A stretch of 64,000 bases of DNA, from positions 3,224,001-3,288,000 of the forward strand of contig NZ_CP060497.1 in NCBI RefSeq assembly GCF_014334135.1. Direction: 5' to 3'. The position numbers and the translations under genes are program-made. The stretch is from Olivibacter sp. SDN3. GTDB taxonomy: Bacteria; Bacteroidota; Bacteroidia; Sphingobacteriales; Sphingobacteriaceae. Every line of letters begins with the position of its first letter. The stretch's first letter is position 1. The notes under the pieces were generated by a model, which searched no databases, was not told the DNA's origin, and worked only from the letters and a program-made list of their open reading frames with translations. Shown in pieces: positions 15,637-25,141 of the stretch.

Positions 15637-17604
15637 ATGACTTTGAGAACGGCTCTCTACCTTTTAATTCTCCTCATCCCAATGCCTATATTCGGCCAGG
15701 ATAATTGCTATGCCGGCTTTATGTCGCTAACATTAAGCGATACAAGTAGACTATATAAGCCAGCCACGCGCGAAAACGACAGACTACATTATCGACCGGT
15801 TGATTTAGATATTTGGTATCCATCTTCTAAAAATAAAGGCGAGCCTATGCATTTTGGTGAACTTTTTACGCTATTTGAACAACGGGCGGTTGCCTATCAA
15901 GATAATGAAGACTATTCTGGAATAACCAATGAATTGGCACAATATTACGTTGCCGAATTAGGCCTGGGAATGAATGGCCAAGACTTACTTCATATTGTCA
16001 CAGATAGTTATGTGGATCTTCCGGTGGATAATAAACAGCATCCAATAATAATTTACATGGCAGGCCTCAACGGAATGGGTTTTGAGAATTATAAGGTACT
16101 GGAAAAACTTGCGCAAAGCGGGTTTGTGGTGGTTTCTATCTGGTCAGTAGGACAATACCCGGGTAACATGACCAATGAAATGAAGGATATGATGGAGCAG
16201 GTATACGACGCTGAATTCGCGTTGGAATACCTGAAAGAAAAAGAAATGTTCAATATCGATTTCGATAAAATCGGCGTGCTTGGCTGCAGTTGGGGAGGAA
16301 TGGGTGGGGGCGTTTTACTCAATAGAAACCCTAACATAAAAGCCATGGTTTCATTTGATGGCTCAGAATCACATTATTTTGGAGATATCAATGATCGTAA
16401 TCTGTACGCCAATGAAGCAGACGGTCAAGATAATGATGAGTATATTAACGCCATACACAAAGCCAACCTGCTAAATCCAGAAAGTCTGCATACGGCATAC
16501 CTATATTTTGAAAGCGGAGATAAACTAAATGAGTTTGTGCCAACAGCAGTGTACGATTATTACAAAAAGTCAAATGCAGAGAAATACTATTTGCGTTTTA
16601 CAGACAGTAGGCATGAAGACTTTATCTGTATCCCATCCGTATTAAATGCTTCTGACGCTTCGGTCAACATATATACAGACTTGACGAATACTGCCTTGGC
16701 TTTTTTTAACAAAATACTTAAAAGTAGAAATTCCGAGTTTAATCAGGTGTGGACAGATTTAATCACAAAAGATAATATTTCGATAATCCCATTTCAAATG
16801 GAAAAAAGTAGCACTAAAAGTGGACTTAAGGTACAATTGTCTGGACATATAGTTGATGCCAGATCAAAAACGCCGTTGCAGTATGCAAACATAGGCATTC
16901 TAGATAGAGAAATAGGGACGGTTTCCGACGATCAAGGTAAATTCAGTCTTACGATTGAAAAAGAATATGAAAATGACACCTTAAAAATTTCATCAACCGG
17001 ATATAAACCCAGTAAAATGCTAATCAAAGATATAACAACCAGATCGGCGTTATCCGTTGCGTTGGAAGAGGAAACAAATAACCTTGACGAGGTTATTATC
17101 ACAGCCAAAGGAGTTCGGAAGCAGACACTTGGCAATAAAACTAAATCTAGGTTTTTAAGTGCGGGCTTCCGATATAACCAGCTTGGCGCAGAAATGGGTA
17201 TAAAAATCAACATCCGTAAGAAACCAACGATGGTGGAAGCTTTTAACTTCAATATTCCCCATAACAGGCTCAGCGCCGGTGCAGTTTTCCGCTTGAATTT
17301 CTATAGCGTAGAAGACAATAGACCCCTTGATAACATTTTGACCAAAAACATATTGATTGCTATTGAACCGAAGCAGACGGGTTTGGTAACGGTTGATCTG
17401 AAAGACTACGGTATTGTATTAAGAGATGATGTAATCGTAATGCTTGAATGGGTGGCTTCAGAAGGAAAAAACCATAAAGGTGAAGCCATCTTTTTCTCGC
17501 TGGGTTTACTGGGTAATGGAACGATGTATAAAGAATCAAGTCAGGCAAAATATAAAAAATACGGTAGCTTGGGAGTGGGTTTTAATATTGAGGTGAGCTA
17601 TTGA
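15637..17604 (+). CDS. exported alpha/beta hydrolase fused to a CarboxypepD_reg-like domain
   Basis: A 655-residue protein. A signal peptide (1-20, ending PIFG) is followed by a dienelactone-hydrolase or PAF-acetylhydrolase-like domain (about 25-365) with nucleophile Ser218 in GCSWGGMGGG and a likely catalytic His326 in DSRHEDF; the Asp cannot be fixed with certainty. Residues about 398-485 are a CarboxypepD_reg-like sandwich (LSGHIVDARSKTPLQYANI through SSTGYKP) ending NNLDEVIITAKG, the hinge normally preceding a TonB plug or a surface domain. The final 160 residues form an unassigned beta-rich region. Fusion of a lipase-like hydrolase in front of a TonB-receptor-style domain is uncommon. 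Confidence 0.8.
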   Translation: MTLRTALYLLILLIPMPIFGQDNCYAGFMSLTLSDTSRLYKPATRENDRLHYRPVDLDIWYPSSKNKGEPMHFGELFTLFEQRAVAYQDNEDYSGITNELAQYYVAELGLGMNGQDLLHIVTDSYVDLPVDNKQHPIIIYMAGLNGMGFENYKVLEKLAQSGFVVVSIWSVGQYPGNMTNEMKDMMEQVYDAEFALEYLKEKEMFNIDFDKIGVLGCSWGGMGGGVLLNRNPNIKAMVSFDGSESHYFGDINDRNLYANEADGQDNDEYINAIHKANLLNPESLHTAYLYFESGDKLNEFVPTAVYDYYKKSNAEKYYLRFTDSRHEDFICIPSVLNASDASVNIYTDLTNTALAFFNKILKSRNSEFNQVWTDLITKDNISIIPFQMEKSSTKSGLKVQLSGHIVDARSKTPLQYANIGILDREIGTVSDDQGKFSLTIEKEYENDTLKISSTGYKPSKMLIKDITTRSALSVALEEETNNLDEVIITAKGVRKQTLGNKTKSRFLSAGFRYNQLGAEMGIKINIRKKPTMVEAFNFNIPHNRLSAGAVFRLNFYSVEDNRPLDNILTKNILIAIEPKQTGLVTVDLKDYGIVLRDDVIVMLEWVASEGKNHKGEAIFFSLGLLGNGTMYKESSQAKYKKYGSLGVGFNIEVSY

Positions 17605-17732
17605 ATTATAGCTGTAAGCGCTGGTACGCAGCTGTGCCAAAAGGCAGCATCAACAAGTTGAACAAGCGGTTGTTAGCGGAAAGTGGTTTTCTTAATTCAT
17701 CATTGAATAGCAAAGATGTTGTGTGTCGGAAA

Positions 17733-17759
17733 CGAACATTTGGTGTTCGTTTTTGAACG
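17733..17759. promoter_or_regulatory. palindromic sites upstream of ABC permease
   Basis: CGAACA (17733-17738), five bases, TGTTCG (17744-17749) form a perfect inverted repeat. The right arm is reused in a second, CGTT...AACG (17748-17759). They lie about 100 bases before the permease start, and a similar arrangement precedes the second permease at 60841. They are probably binding sites of a shared dimeric activator or repressor. Confidence 0.5.
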
Positions 17760-17851
17760 AAGTATGCTGCTTGTTTATGGTAATTATTTGTATATCAGGT
17801 TATTAATTGAGTGGTATAATTTTAGTAGGTCGGATAATATAAATCATAAAG

Positions 17852-20275
17852 ATGCTGAGACATTATCTGCTGACCGCTTTTAGAAATCTGCTGAAAAACA
17901 AAGTCTTCGGGGCTATTAATATTACTGGTTTAGCTGTCGGGTATACCGTAGCGATTTTGATTGCCCTTTTCATTTGTGACGAATTTAGTTTCGACCGATA
18001 CCACACGAAAGCTGACAGGATATTCCGTATCAACTCGGATTTTTTAGTAAATGGCAGCTCGTTTCATGTTGCTCACGCGCCTGCTCCACTAGGCCCTGCT
18101 CTGAAACATAACTACCCCAAGATAGCGGATGCGGTTCGGATCAAGCCAGAACAAGTAGTCGTAAAGACGGGCAATGAGCTTTTCCGGGAAGAGCACAGTT
18201 TTTTTGCCGATGCCAATCTATTTCGTGTTTTTGATTTCATTACCTTACAAGGAAACCCTGATAGATTCCTTCATAGTCCAGGTACAGTAGTTGTTTCCAA
18301 AAGAACCGCTCTGAAGTATTTTGGCCACACTGACGTCGCTGGAAAAACGCTTATGCTCAATGATAGCATGAATTACAGCATAGAAGGTGTGATAGAAGAT
18401 CTACCTCGGCAATCTCATGTTCGCTTTGATATTATACGATCTATAGCAGATGACCCGGAACTCCCCTCACGCAGCAACATATGGCTCAATGTTGGATATA
18501 CCACTTATGTGTTGGCAAACGAAGGAGTTTCCATTGGAGAAATCGATGCTTATCTCAAGAATTTAACGAAAAGCTACGCCGAACCACAATTGAAAAACTT
18601 TATAAATAGCTCATTAGAAGACATTGAAGTGAAAGGAGGGCGTTTTGGATTCTATGCATTCCCTTTAACAGACATCCACCTATACTCCACAATTGAAGAG
18701 CTGGAAGTTGGGAGTAACATCAAATATGTATATATGCTTGGATGTATCGGATTATTTATCCTCATCATTGCATGCTTCAATTATATTAATCTCAGTACGG
18801 TACAATCGATTACTCGCGTTAAGGAAGTGGGGGTGCGAAAGGTACTGGGATCTGGCAGACGGGGTATTATTTTGCAGTTTCTTTCAGAATCTGCACTGAT
18901 TGCTACTATAACAATCGTACTATGCCTCATTCTTCTGTATGTTTCCCTCCCTGTTTTTAATCAAATTTCTGGTAAAGATATCAGGCTGTTTAGCGGAACG
19001 GGAAAGTGGCTCACGCCAATAGGTCTCATTATTGCCACCTTTGCAGGGCTATTAGCATCTGTTTATCCCGCTATCTTTAGTTCCGTTTTTCAACCCTCAA
19101 AAGCCCTCAAGGGACGAATTCCATTTAATTTAAAGGGACAAAAACTCAGAAACGGTCTGATGATGGTACAGTTTGCCGCAGGGCTTATGCTAATTATCGG
19201 TACAATAACCGTGTATAAGCAACTGAACTTTGTGCTAAATACCCCACTGGGTTACAACCGAAATCAAGTAATTGTGCTGCACAACACCGCTGTTTTAGGT
19301 GTTCACGCGCTGTCATTTAAGCAGGACATACTAGCTATAAATGGTGTGGAAAAAGGTACTATGGCCGGTTTTTTGCCCGCCTATGCTGGAGATAATACCC
19401 GCCTTTTTAACACACAGGCAACAGCAGCACCAGGCCAGGCACATGCCTTGCGAACTTGGTTTGTGGATGCTGATTTTATTCCTACGTTAGAAATACCGAT
19501 GTTAAAAGGGAGAAACTTTTTACCTAACGAAATAAACGATTCTTCTGCTGTTGTAATCAATGCTAAAGCAGCCGATATACTAGGTTATAAGGGAAACGGT
19601 GGCGAGTCTGTCTACCAGATGGGAGGTGAGCCGGTTAAGTTGAGCGTGTTGGGAGTAATGGATAATTTTAATGATGGTTCTTTGAAGGTTTCCTCCCAAC
19701 CTTTGGTGTTAATGCTCAGTAAAAATTCCACTATGATGGCGTTTAAAATCAATTCCCGTCAAAATATGCATCATATTATTTCAAGAATGGAAGAGACATA
19801 CCGTGATGCGGTAAAGGAAATAGATGTGCCCTTCAACTATAGCTTTCTGGATGAAGGTTATCAAAATCTTTACCAAGCTGAAGAAAAACTTGGTAAATTG
19901 TTTTTATATTTCTCGTGTATTGCAATTATTCTGGCGGCATCTGGACTGGTTGGCCTCTTAGGGTTTATTATACAGAGAAGAATGAAGGAAATCGGTCTCC
20001 GCAAACTTCTCGGCGCCAATGTTTACAGTATTTATGGTATGCTGGCAAAAACTTACCTTTATCTGATTGGTTTTTCCATGCTCATTGCATTTCCCGCTGC
20101 ATTTTTTCTTATGAATCAATGGTTACAGGACTTTGCCTACAGAACATCCCTAAATTTATGGGTGTTCGTTGCTGCAGGTGGAATGATGATCCTAATTATG
20201 TTAATTATAATTAGCTATCAACTTCTGCGAGCTGCAAATGCAAAGCCAGTGACCGTTCTTAGAACTGACGAATAG
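17852..20275 (+). CDS. FtsX/MacB-type ABC transporter permease
   Basis: An 807-residue inner-membrane protein made of two MacB-like halves. Each begins with a membrane helix (about 21-45 and 430-455) followed by a large periplasmic domain and ends in three FtsX helices (about 285-405 and 690-800). Typical phrases are LTAFRNLLKNKVFGAINITGLAVG at the start, LSTVQSITRVKEVGVRKVLGSGR after the first helix and MKEIGLRKLLGANV in the second half. It has no ATPase domain; such Bacteroidota permeases use a separate ATPase not seen here. Likely roles are mechanotransmission or export of a lipid or peptide. It is one of two such genes in the window, plus a remnant. Confidence 0.9.
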   Translation: MLRHYLLTAFRNLLKNKVFGAINITGLAVGYTVAILIALFICDEFSFDRYHTKADRIFRINSDFLVNGSSFHVAHAPAPLGPALKHNYPKIADAVRIKPEQVVVKTGNELFREEHSFFADANLFRVFDFITLQGNPDRFLHSPGTVVVSKRTALKYFGHTDVAGKTLMLNDSMNYSIEGVIEDLPRQSHVRFDIIRSIADDPELPSRSNIWLNVGYTTYVLANEGVSIGEIDAYLKNLTKSYAEPQLKNFINSSLEDIEVKGGRFGFYAFPLTDIHLYSTIEELEVGSNIKYVYMLGCIGLFILIIACFNYINLSTVQSITRVKEVGVRKVLGSGRRGIILQFLSESALIATITIVLCLILLYVSLPVFNQISGKDIRLFSGTGKWLTPIGLIIATFAGLLASVYPAIFSSVFQPSKALKGRIPFNLKGQKLRNGLMMVQFAAGLMLIIGTITVYKQLNFVLNTPLGYNRNQVIVLHNTAVLGVHALSFKQDILAINGVEKGTMAGFLPAYAGDNTRLFNTQATAAPGQAHALRTWFVDADFIPTLEIPMLKGRNFLPNEINDSSAVVINAKAADILGYKGNGGESVYQMGGEPVKLSVLGVMDNFNDGSLKVSSQPLVLMLSKNSTMMAFKINSRQNMHHIISRMEETYRDAVKEIDVPFNYSFLDEGYQNLYQAEEKLGKLFLYFSCIAIILAASGLVGLLGFIIQRRMKEIGLRKLLGANVYSIYGMLAKTYLYLIGFSMLIAFPAAFFLMNQWLQDFAYRTSLNLWVFVAAGGMMILIMLIIISYQLLRAANAKPVTVLRTDE

Positions 20276-20297
20276 ATAAATTAATATTGATTATTTT

Positions 20298-20390
20298 ATG
20301 TATCCCGTGCTGGTACTTAAACAAGACGGTAGCGGGTTCAGGTTCACCAAGCTAGAAAAGCGATTAATTAGCCCCAAACCAGCGGTTTAA
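20298..20390 (+). pseudogene. short coherent frame, possible gene remnant
   Basis: ATG at 20298 opens a 30-codon frame (MYPVLVLKQDGSGFRF, then TKLEKRLISPKPAV and TAA). Its composition looks coding and it ends like a protein C-terminus. It follows the ABC permease by 22 bases. No family is recognised; it may be the tail of a lost gene or a small protein. Confidence 0.3.
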
Positions 20391-20394
20391 CCTG

Positions 20395-20898
20395 TCATTG
20401 GCGTTTGGTCTGATATATCGTATCGCCAACTTGGTCTGTATAGGCGTCAGGTAGATTCCGGTCGATTAGCCGATAAGTGCCATCTGCGTATACACCATTG
20501 CCAAAGCCACATTCGTTTGCTCCATTAAGCGTTTTTATAGTCAACGAATCACCATGAAACATCACCTCCCACTTACAGCCCTTATCACCATAGCCTTTGT
20601 CGTTCTCAAAAATTGCCAGATGACCGGATTCATCAACCGTTAGGGTATCGAACAGCGCGCCCATATTATAAGAAGGTGGCCCTACCGATAAATCGATTCC
20701 GAACAGTAAGGTTTTATTGTCGTTCGGAAAAACGGTCATGGTTCCCGTCCGTCCTTTGTCTGCCCCCGGCCCATAACCGTACTGGCCTGTAACTTCGATT
20801 TTATCACTGTCTTTACCGGAAGTTTCCGTGCAGTTATCAGAAGTAGAGGTACATGCAGAAATCAGGATAATACCTATCGATATAACTATTAATTTCAT
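20395..20898 (-). CDS. hypothetical lipoprotein
   Basis: About 167 residues from ATG 20898; the longer frame from 20952 adds 18 residues before a clear lipoprotein signal (MKLIVISIGIILISACTS, lipidated Cys in ISAC). The mature part is a small beta-rich domain with two Cys pairs, YGYGPGADKGRTGTMTVFPN and a C-terminal segment CGFGNGVYADGTYRLID. The layout resembles small Bacteroidota surface lipoproteins that measure little more than one beta-barrel, but I know no function. It converges on the permease gene. Confidence 0.75.
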   Translation of the reverse strand: MKLIVISIGIILISACTSTSDNCTETSGKDSDKIEVTGQYGYGPGADKGRTGTMTVFPNDNKTLLFGIDLSVGPPSYNMGALFDTLTVDESGHLAIFENDKGYGDKGCKWEVMFHGDSLTIKTLNGANECGFGNGVYADGTYRLIDRNLPDAYTDQVGDTIYQTKRQ

Positions 20899-21160
20899 AA
20901 CGTTTGCAAAAGGTGTAACAAGTTCACAATGAATCGACAAAAATTGAGCCATCCTTCTACCAAAAGCTATGTGCTTATCAGTGTTATTATTGCATATTTA
21001 ATGCTGAAGGCCGTATGCGAGGTGGTTCTTCAAAAGTTATATACTTCAATTATCGTCTCCAATAGTAGGTGGTCAAAATTAATCGGCCACTAATTGGTTT
21101 GCGTCTTTGACAACAAAAGATTATTTTGAGCTGTCGAATTTATGTATTTATTCCTATTTC

Positions 21161-22228
21161 ATGAGAATAATCATTTTTTTAGTATTGGTCGTCACCACGG
21201 AGACCGGGAGGTCCCAGATTTTTTTTGATACCTCTTCACATATCAACAATAACCGGGCGATTTTTTCGCTCGTGGTGTCCGTAAAAGACAGCATTGCCTA
21301 TGCGGGGTCTTTTAACGGTAAAGAGAACAATGATCTTTTCAATAATCAATCCTTAACTAAGAATGTTGAGGCGGTGCTGATAGGAATCGCGATTGATAAA
21401 GGTTTTATCAGATCACTTGATACAAAGATTGCTGATTTCTTGCCCGAGCTAAAAGACGAAACCGACAAACGTAAGCTTAATATTACATTAGGGGACCTAA
21501 TGAACCAGTCTTCCGGGTTGTGGCATGAAAATCTGGAACGGTTGGATATTTATCTGGGGCTTAACAACCCGTCAGGTCACGTATTGAAGCAGTCTCTGCT
21601 GTCAGAACCCGGTACAGAACTTTATTACAACAACGCAGCTTCCCATCTATTATCAGTAATCCTTTCAAAGGCCACCGGACAAACTACCTTCGACTTTGCT
21701 CGCAAATACTTATTTGAACCTTTGGGTATTCAACGGGTAGAATGGGCGAAGATGAAAGATGGCTATTATGATGGCAGTGGGTTATTAAGTGTACGTATGA
21801 GTACCATTGACATGAATAAAATAGGAAGGCTGTTACTAAACGGTGGTCATTATAGAGGAAAACCGATTGTTTCTCAAAAGTGGGTAGAAGCTCTACTTAA
21901 ACCTACAAAAACATTTCCGGCTCCCTGGGGCTTGCCAAATACCGAATATGGGCTTTGTTTTTACCACAAAAGGTATAAGGATAAAAAACTTACATACGGT
22001 ATGGGCTGGGGTGGGCAGTTCTTGATTTTAATTCCCGATTTAGATGCGGTAATATCCGTTAATCAGGAAATAAACGATCAAACAGCTATCCAACAAAGTG
22101 AAACTTTTATGGATAGGATATTTCCAATGATTTTTGACTGGATCAATGCTGGAAATCAAAAATCATCCGATAAATCCTACAAAAATACAGAACAGTATTG
22201 CTTAAAAACTACCAGCCTTATTCAGTAA
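21161..22228 (+). CDS. serine hydrolase, beta-lactamase/penicillin-binding-protein fold (class C type)
   Basis: About 355 residues from ATG 21161 (MRIIIFLVLVVTT, signal peptide to about residue 18); a TTG at 21107 would add 18 residues before the signal and is unlikely. The catalytic SxxK is Ser64-Leu-Thr-Lys67 (NQSLTKNV). The YxN element is Tyr156-Asn-Asn158 (YNNAASHLL). The third motif is the GWGG near residue 288 instead of KTG. Such enzymes are esterases, D-aminopeptidases or peptide hydrolases, rarely true beta-lactamases. A remnant of an S24 repressor tail lies directly downstream. Confidence 0.85.
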   Translation: MRIIIFLVLVVTTETGRSQIFFDTSSHINNNRAIFSLVVSVKDSIAYAGSFNGKENNDLFNNQSLTKNVEAVLIGIAIDKGFIRSLDTKIADFLPELKDETDKRKLNITLGDLMNQSSGLWHENLERLDIYLGLNNPSGHVLKQSLLSEPGTELYYNNAASHLLSVILSKATGQTTFDFARKYLFEPLGIQRVEWAKMKDGYYDGSGLLSVRMSTIDMNKIGRLLLNGGHYRGKPIVSQKWVEALLKPTKTFPAPWGLPNTEYGLCFYHKRYKDKKLTYGMGWGGQFLILIPDLDAVISVNQEINDQTAIQQSETFMDRIFPMIFDWINAGNQKSSDKSYKNTEQYCLKTTSLIQ

Positions 22229-22236
22229 ACATGAAT

Positions 22237-22359
22237 GAGACGCCGGAAATATGGCAATACGTCAACTATCAGTAGAATAACCTGCCAGAACCGGAAACCA
22301 GTCTCCTGAAGGTCGAGCAAATGTTGTCGGATATCAAGCAGAAATGAGCAAAGGAATAA
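22237..22359 (+). pseudogene. C-terminal remnant of an XRE/S24 (LexA-like) repressor
   Basis: The 41 codons from GAG 22237 to TAA 22359 align without a gap with the last 41 codons of the intact S24 repressor (52095-52217). Shared are EIW, YV, LPEPET, ML, D and KE. Two in-frame stops break it: TAG at 22273 and TGA at 22345, where the intact gene has TGG. The rest of the gene is missing; a serine-hydrolase gene ends eight bases upstream. This is a decayed paralog, cut off at the 5' side. Confidence 0.8.
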
Positions 22360-22458
22360 ATTATAAAGAGATAAACTACCAACGATTATATAGGAATTAA
22401 ATACGATACTCTTCATAGGATGTTCGAGCTAGTCTAGCCATGAATCGCATTTGTGAAA

Positions 22459-23367
22459 TTAAGTGATCGTTTGGTAGGCACCAGGTGTTATCCCTTCATG
22501 TTTTTTAAACATCCGAAAGAAATAGTTTAAGCTATTAAATCCGGCAGCAAAACAGGCTTCTTTTATAGAACTATTATTAGAAAGGTATTTTTTGGCTAAA
22601 CGTATACGCTCACGAATTACAAACTCGACTGGACTTACCCCCAGCTCCCGCTTAAACACTCTAAAAAATACGGGTTTACTCATTCCGGTTTTCTTGCAAA
22701 GCGTATCTATATGTAGATTTTCTGCTAAATGCTCACGAATGTAATTAACTACTACGGTCATACGCTCGTTTCCTACAAAAGATCCTTCTTTCTCAACAAG
22801 TATTAAATGTTGTGTTTGCATGATCCGAATCAAAAGCTCTTTGAGTGTTAAATCTGCCAGTACGTCTTTATGAATCTCATCACTGCTCCCAATTGCAATT
22901 AACTTGTTAATTGTTGCAGATAAAGCTGCATCATTCAGAAAATGATAATTCGTAAAGTCCAGCTGCCAAATTTCGTTGTTTTCACGTGGATGGTGTTCGT
23001 TTAAGTAATCAACAGTATTTATAATCTGCTGCCTATCGATTGCTAAGGCGGTACATTGCGTTGGTTGATCTAAAGTTGCGTCAGGAAAATCAATAAGCAT
23101 TTGGATGGCTGGAGGCACTATAACTGTTTCGCCAGGCAGGTAGTCAAACCCTGGACTGTTAAAAAGATGCATCACTTTTTTACCTCTCAACATATTGGTA
23201 ATCACAAAATCATTGAATTTTAAAGGGACTTTGTTGCACCGCTGATAGGTTTCGAATACATTAAGCTCACAATTATTCAAGGTATAAGCTCTCCTGTTCT
23301 CAACAACGGTTCTTAACTCCCTTTCTTTGCTTAATCGTACCTGAGTCAATACTTGTCCATTTGCCAT
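22459..23367 (-). CDS. AraC-family transcriptional regulator (AraC_N type)
   Basis: A 302-residue regulator. The N-terminal ligand-binding cupin of AraC_N type (about 25-185, with VIVPPAIQMLIDFPD) is followed by two HTH units: DTLCKKTGMSKPVFFRVFKRELGVSPVEFVIRERI from about 222 and SIKEACFAAGFNSLNYFFRMFKKHEGITP to the end. It is divergent from the aldehyde dehydrogenase gene, so it probably controls it. The shared intergenic region is 183 bases and carries a clear promoter for this gene at 23390-23420. Confidence 0.9.
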   Translation of the reverse strand: MANGQVLTQVRLSKERELRTVVENRRAYTLNNCELNVFETYQRCNKVPLKFNDFVITNMLRGKKVMHLFNSPGFDYLPGETVIVPPAIQMLIDFPDATLDQPTQCTALAIDRQQIINTVDYLNEHHPRENNEIWQLDFTNYHFLNDAALSATINKLIAIGSSDEIHKDVLADLTLKELLIRIMQTQHLILVEKEGSFVGNERMTVVVNYIREHLAENLHIDTLCKKTGMSKPVFFRVFKRELGVSPVEFVIRERIRLAKKYLSNNSSIKEACFAAGFNSLNYFFRMFKKHEGITPGAYQTIT

Positions 23368-23389
23368 AATATTACAATTGGGATAATAT

Positions 23390-23420
23390 CAAATTTATAA
23401 ATTTTCAAATTACGGTACAA
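23390..23420 (-). promoter_or_regulatory. promoter of the AraC gene
   Basis: On the minus strand, TTG (complement of 23418-23420), a 20-bp spacer and TAAATTTG (complement of 23390-23397) match the Bacteroidota consensus. The start of transcription should fall near 23384, giving a leader of about 17 bases. Confidence 0.7.
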
Positions 23421-23550
23421 CATAATCAACGTGCCGAAACACCTTAGATAGTATTGTTCACTACTCTGATAACATTGTGCAAAAGATAAAGTTTTTATAG
23501 ACCTATCTTCGAATAATCTACTTTTTTATAAAACTCTTTAAACTGATTTT

Positions 23551-25053
23551 ATGGCACTTATAGAAAAACCATCGTTCAAAGAACGATACGACAATTTTAT
23601 AGACGGTAAATTTATGCCGCCTGTAAACGGTAAATATTTTGATAACATATCACCGGTAGATGGTAAGGTCTTTACAAAGGCCGCCAGATCAAGCAAAGAA
23701 GATGTTGACCTCGCTTTAGATGCCGCACATCGTGCCTTTAAAACTTGGAGCAAAACCTCAGCTGCAGATAGGAGTAACATTTTATTGAAGGTAGCGCAAA
23801 AAATAGAAGATAATTTAACGTATTTGGCGGCAGTTGAAACGGTCGATAATGGCAAAGCTATACGCGAAACGCTCAACGCAGATTTACCTTTGGTAGTCGA
23901 TCATTTTAGATACTTTGCTGCCGCTATCCGCACTGATGAAGGAAGTATTTCAGAACATGATGAAAATACCGTGAGCATTAATTTGCATGAACCTATTGGT
24001 GTGGTTGGACAAATTATTCCCTGGAATTTTCCCTTACTGATGGCCACTTGGAAAATAGCGCCGGCGCTTGCAGCTGGGTGTTGTACTGTGGTAAAACCTG
24101 CAGAACAAACTCCAGCCTCCATTATGGTTTTAATGGAACTGATTGGAGATATCATCCCTCCAGGGGTACTCAATGTGGTAAATGGGTATGGCGTAGAAGT
24201 GGGTAAGCCTTTAGCCTCTTCGCCAAGAATAGCGAAAGTGGCCTTTACTGGCAGCACTACATCTGGAAGATTAATTATGCAATATGCGGCAGAAAATATC
24301 ATTCCTTCAACCATGGAGCTCGGCGGTAAATCACCCAATATATTTTTCAGCTCAGTTGCGGATGCAGATGATGATTATCTTGATAAGGCCATAGAAGGAG
24401 CGGTATTATTTGCCCTTAACCAGGGAGAAGTATGTACTTGTCCGTCGCGCATTCTCATCCAGGAAGACATATATGATAAGCTGATGCCTCGTATTATAGA
24501 ACGTACAAAAGCGATCAAAACAGGTCATCCGCTCGACGATGCCAGTATGATGGGAGCACAGGCATCAAATGAGCAGTATGAAAAAATTAAATCCTATCTG
24601 GAAATAGGAAAGTCTGAAGGAGCTGAAGTAATACTTGGTGGTGAAATAAACAACTTAGAAGAAGATTTAGGGGGAGGATATTATATACAACCGACGATTT
24701 TTAAGGGGAATAATAAAATGCGCATCTTCCAAGAAGAGATTTTTGGCCCCGTGGTATGCGTAACAACATTCAAAACGGTTGAAGAAGCCATTGAGATTGC
24801 CAATGATACGTTATACGGCCTTGGAGCTGGCGTTTGGACACGTGACGCTCATGAAATATACCAGGTTCCGAGAGCCATCCAAGCTGGCCGTGTTTGGGTA
24901 AATCAATATCATTCTTACCCCGCGCATGCGCCATTTGGTGGATATAAAAAATCAGGTTTCGGTAGAGAAAACCATAAAATGATGCTTGATCACTATCGCC
25001 AAACCAAGAACATGTTAATCTCCTATAGTAAGCAGAAACTGGGCTTTTTCTAG
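23551..25053 (+). CDS. NAD-dependent aldehyde dehydrogenase (acetaldehyde dehydrogenase type)
   Basis: A 500-residue ALDH-superfamily enzyme of full length. Catalytic Cys295 is in [11 protein letters not shown], general base Glu256 in MELGGKSPN and oxyanion Asn159 in IIPWNFP; the nucleotide loop is FTGSTTSGR (232-240). The tandem CTC context and the DUF779 partner gene are typical of the AldB/ExaC group that oxidises acetaldehyde and related short aldehydes to the acid. It is cytoplasmic. It is divergent from an AraC regulator and followed by the DUF779 gene 88 bases downstream, a conserved trio. Confidence 0.93.
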   Translation: MALIEKPSFKERYDNFIDGKFMPPVNGKYFDNISPVDGKVFTKAARSSKEDVDLALDAAHRAFKTWSKTSAADRSNILLKVAQKIEDNLTYLAAVETVDNGKAIRETLNADLPLVVDHFRYFAAAIRTDEGSISEHDENTVSINLHEPIGVVGQIIPWNFPLLMATWKIAPALAAGCCTVVKPAEQTPASIMVLMELIGDIIPPGVLNVVNGYGVEVGKPLASSPRIAKVAFTGSTTSGRLIMQYAAENIIPSTMELGGKSPNIFFSSVADADDDYLDKAIEGAVLFALNQGEVCTCPSRILIQEDIYDKLMPRIIERTKAIKTGHPLDDASMMGAQASNEQYEKIKSYLEIGKSEGAEVILGGEINNLEEDLGGGYYIQPTIFKGNNKMRIFQEEIFGPVVCVTTFKTVEEAIEIANDTLYGLGAGVWTRDAHEIYQVPRAIQAGRVWVNQYHSYPAHAPFGGYKKSGFGRENHKMMLDHYRQTKNMLISYSKQKLGFF

Positions 25054-25141
25054 GGTGATACATTCAAACATATAGGATGTCCAAAATGTACGGTACCATT
25101 GTTTATCGTATGTTTTGAGACGTCCATTAATTTAAAACACC

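Noticed and set aside
17778-17793. Sigma-54-type promoter before the first ABC permease
   Set aside because: TGG and the second element are at the wrong distance and the GC of the -12 box is absent.
21161-22228. Antibiotic-resistance beta-lactamase
   Set aside because: Class C-like serine hydrolases with SLTK and no KTG are generally esterases or peptidases; there is no resistance context.
23490-23520. TATCTTCG as promoter of the aldehyde dehydrogenase gene
   Set aside because: It has one mismatch to the -7 element and no TTG at the right distance; an activator-dependent promoter is possible but not supported.
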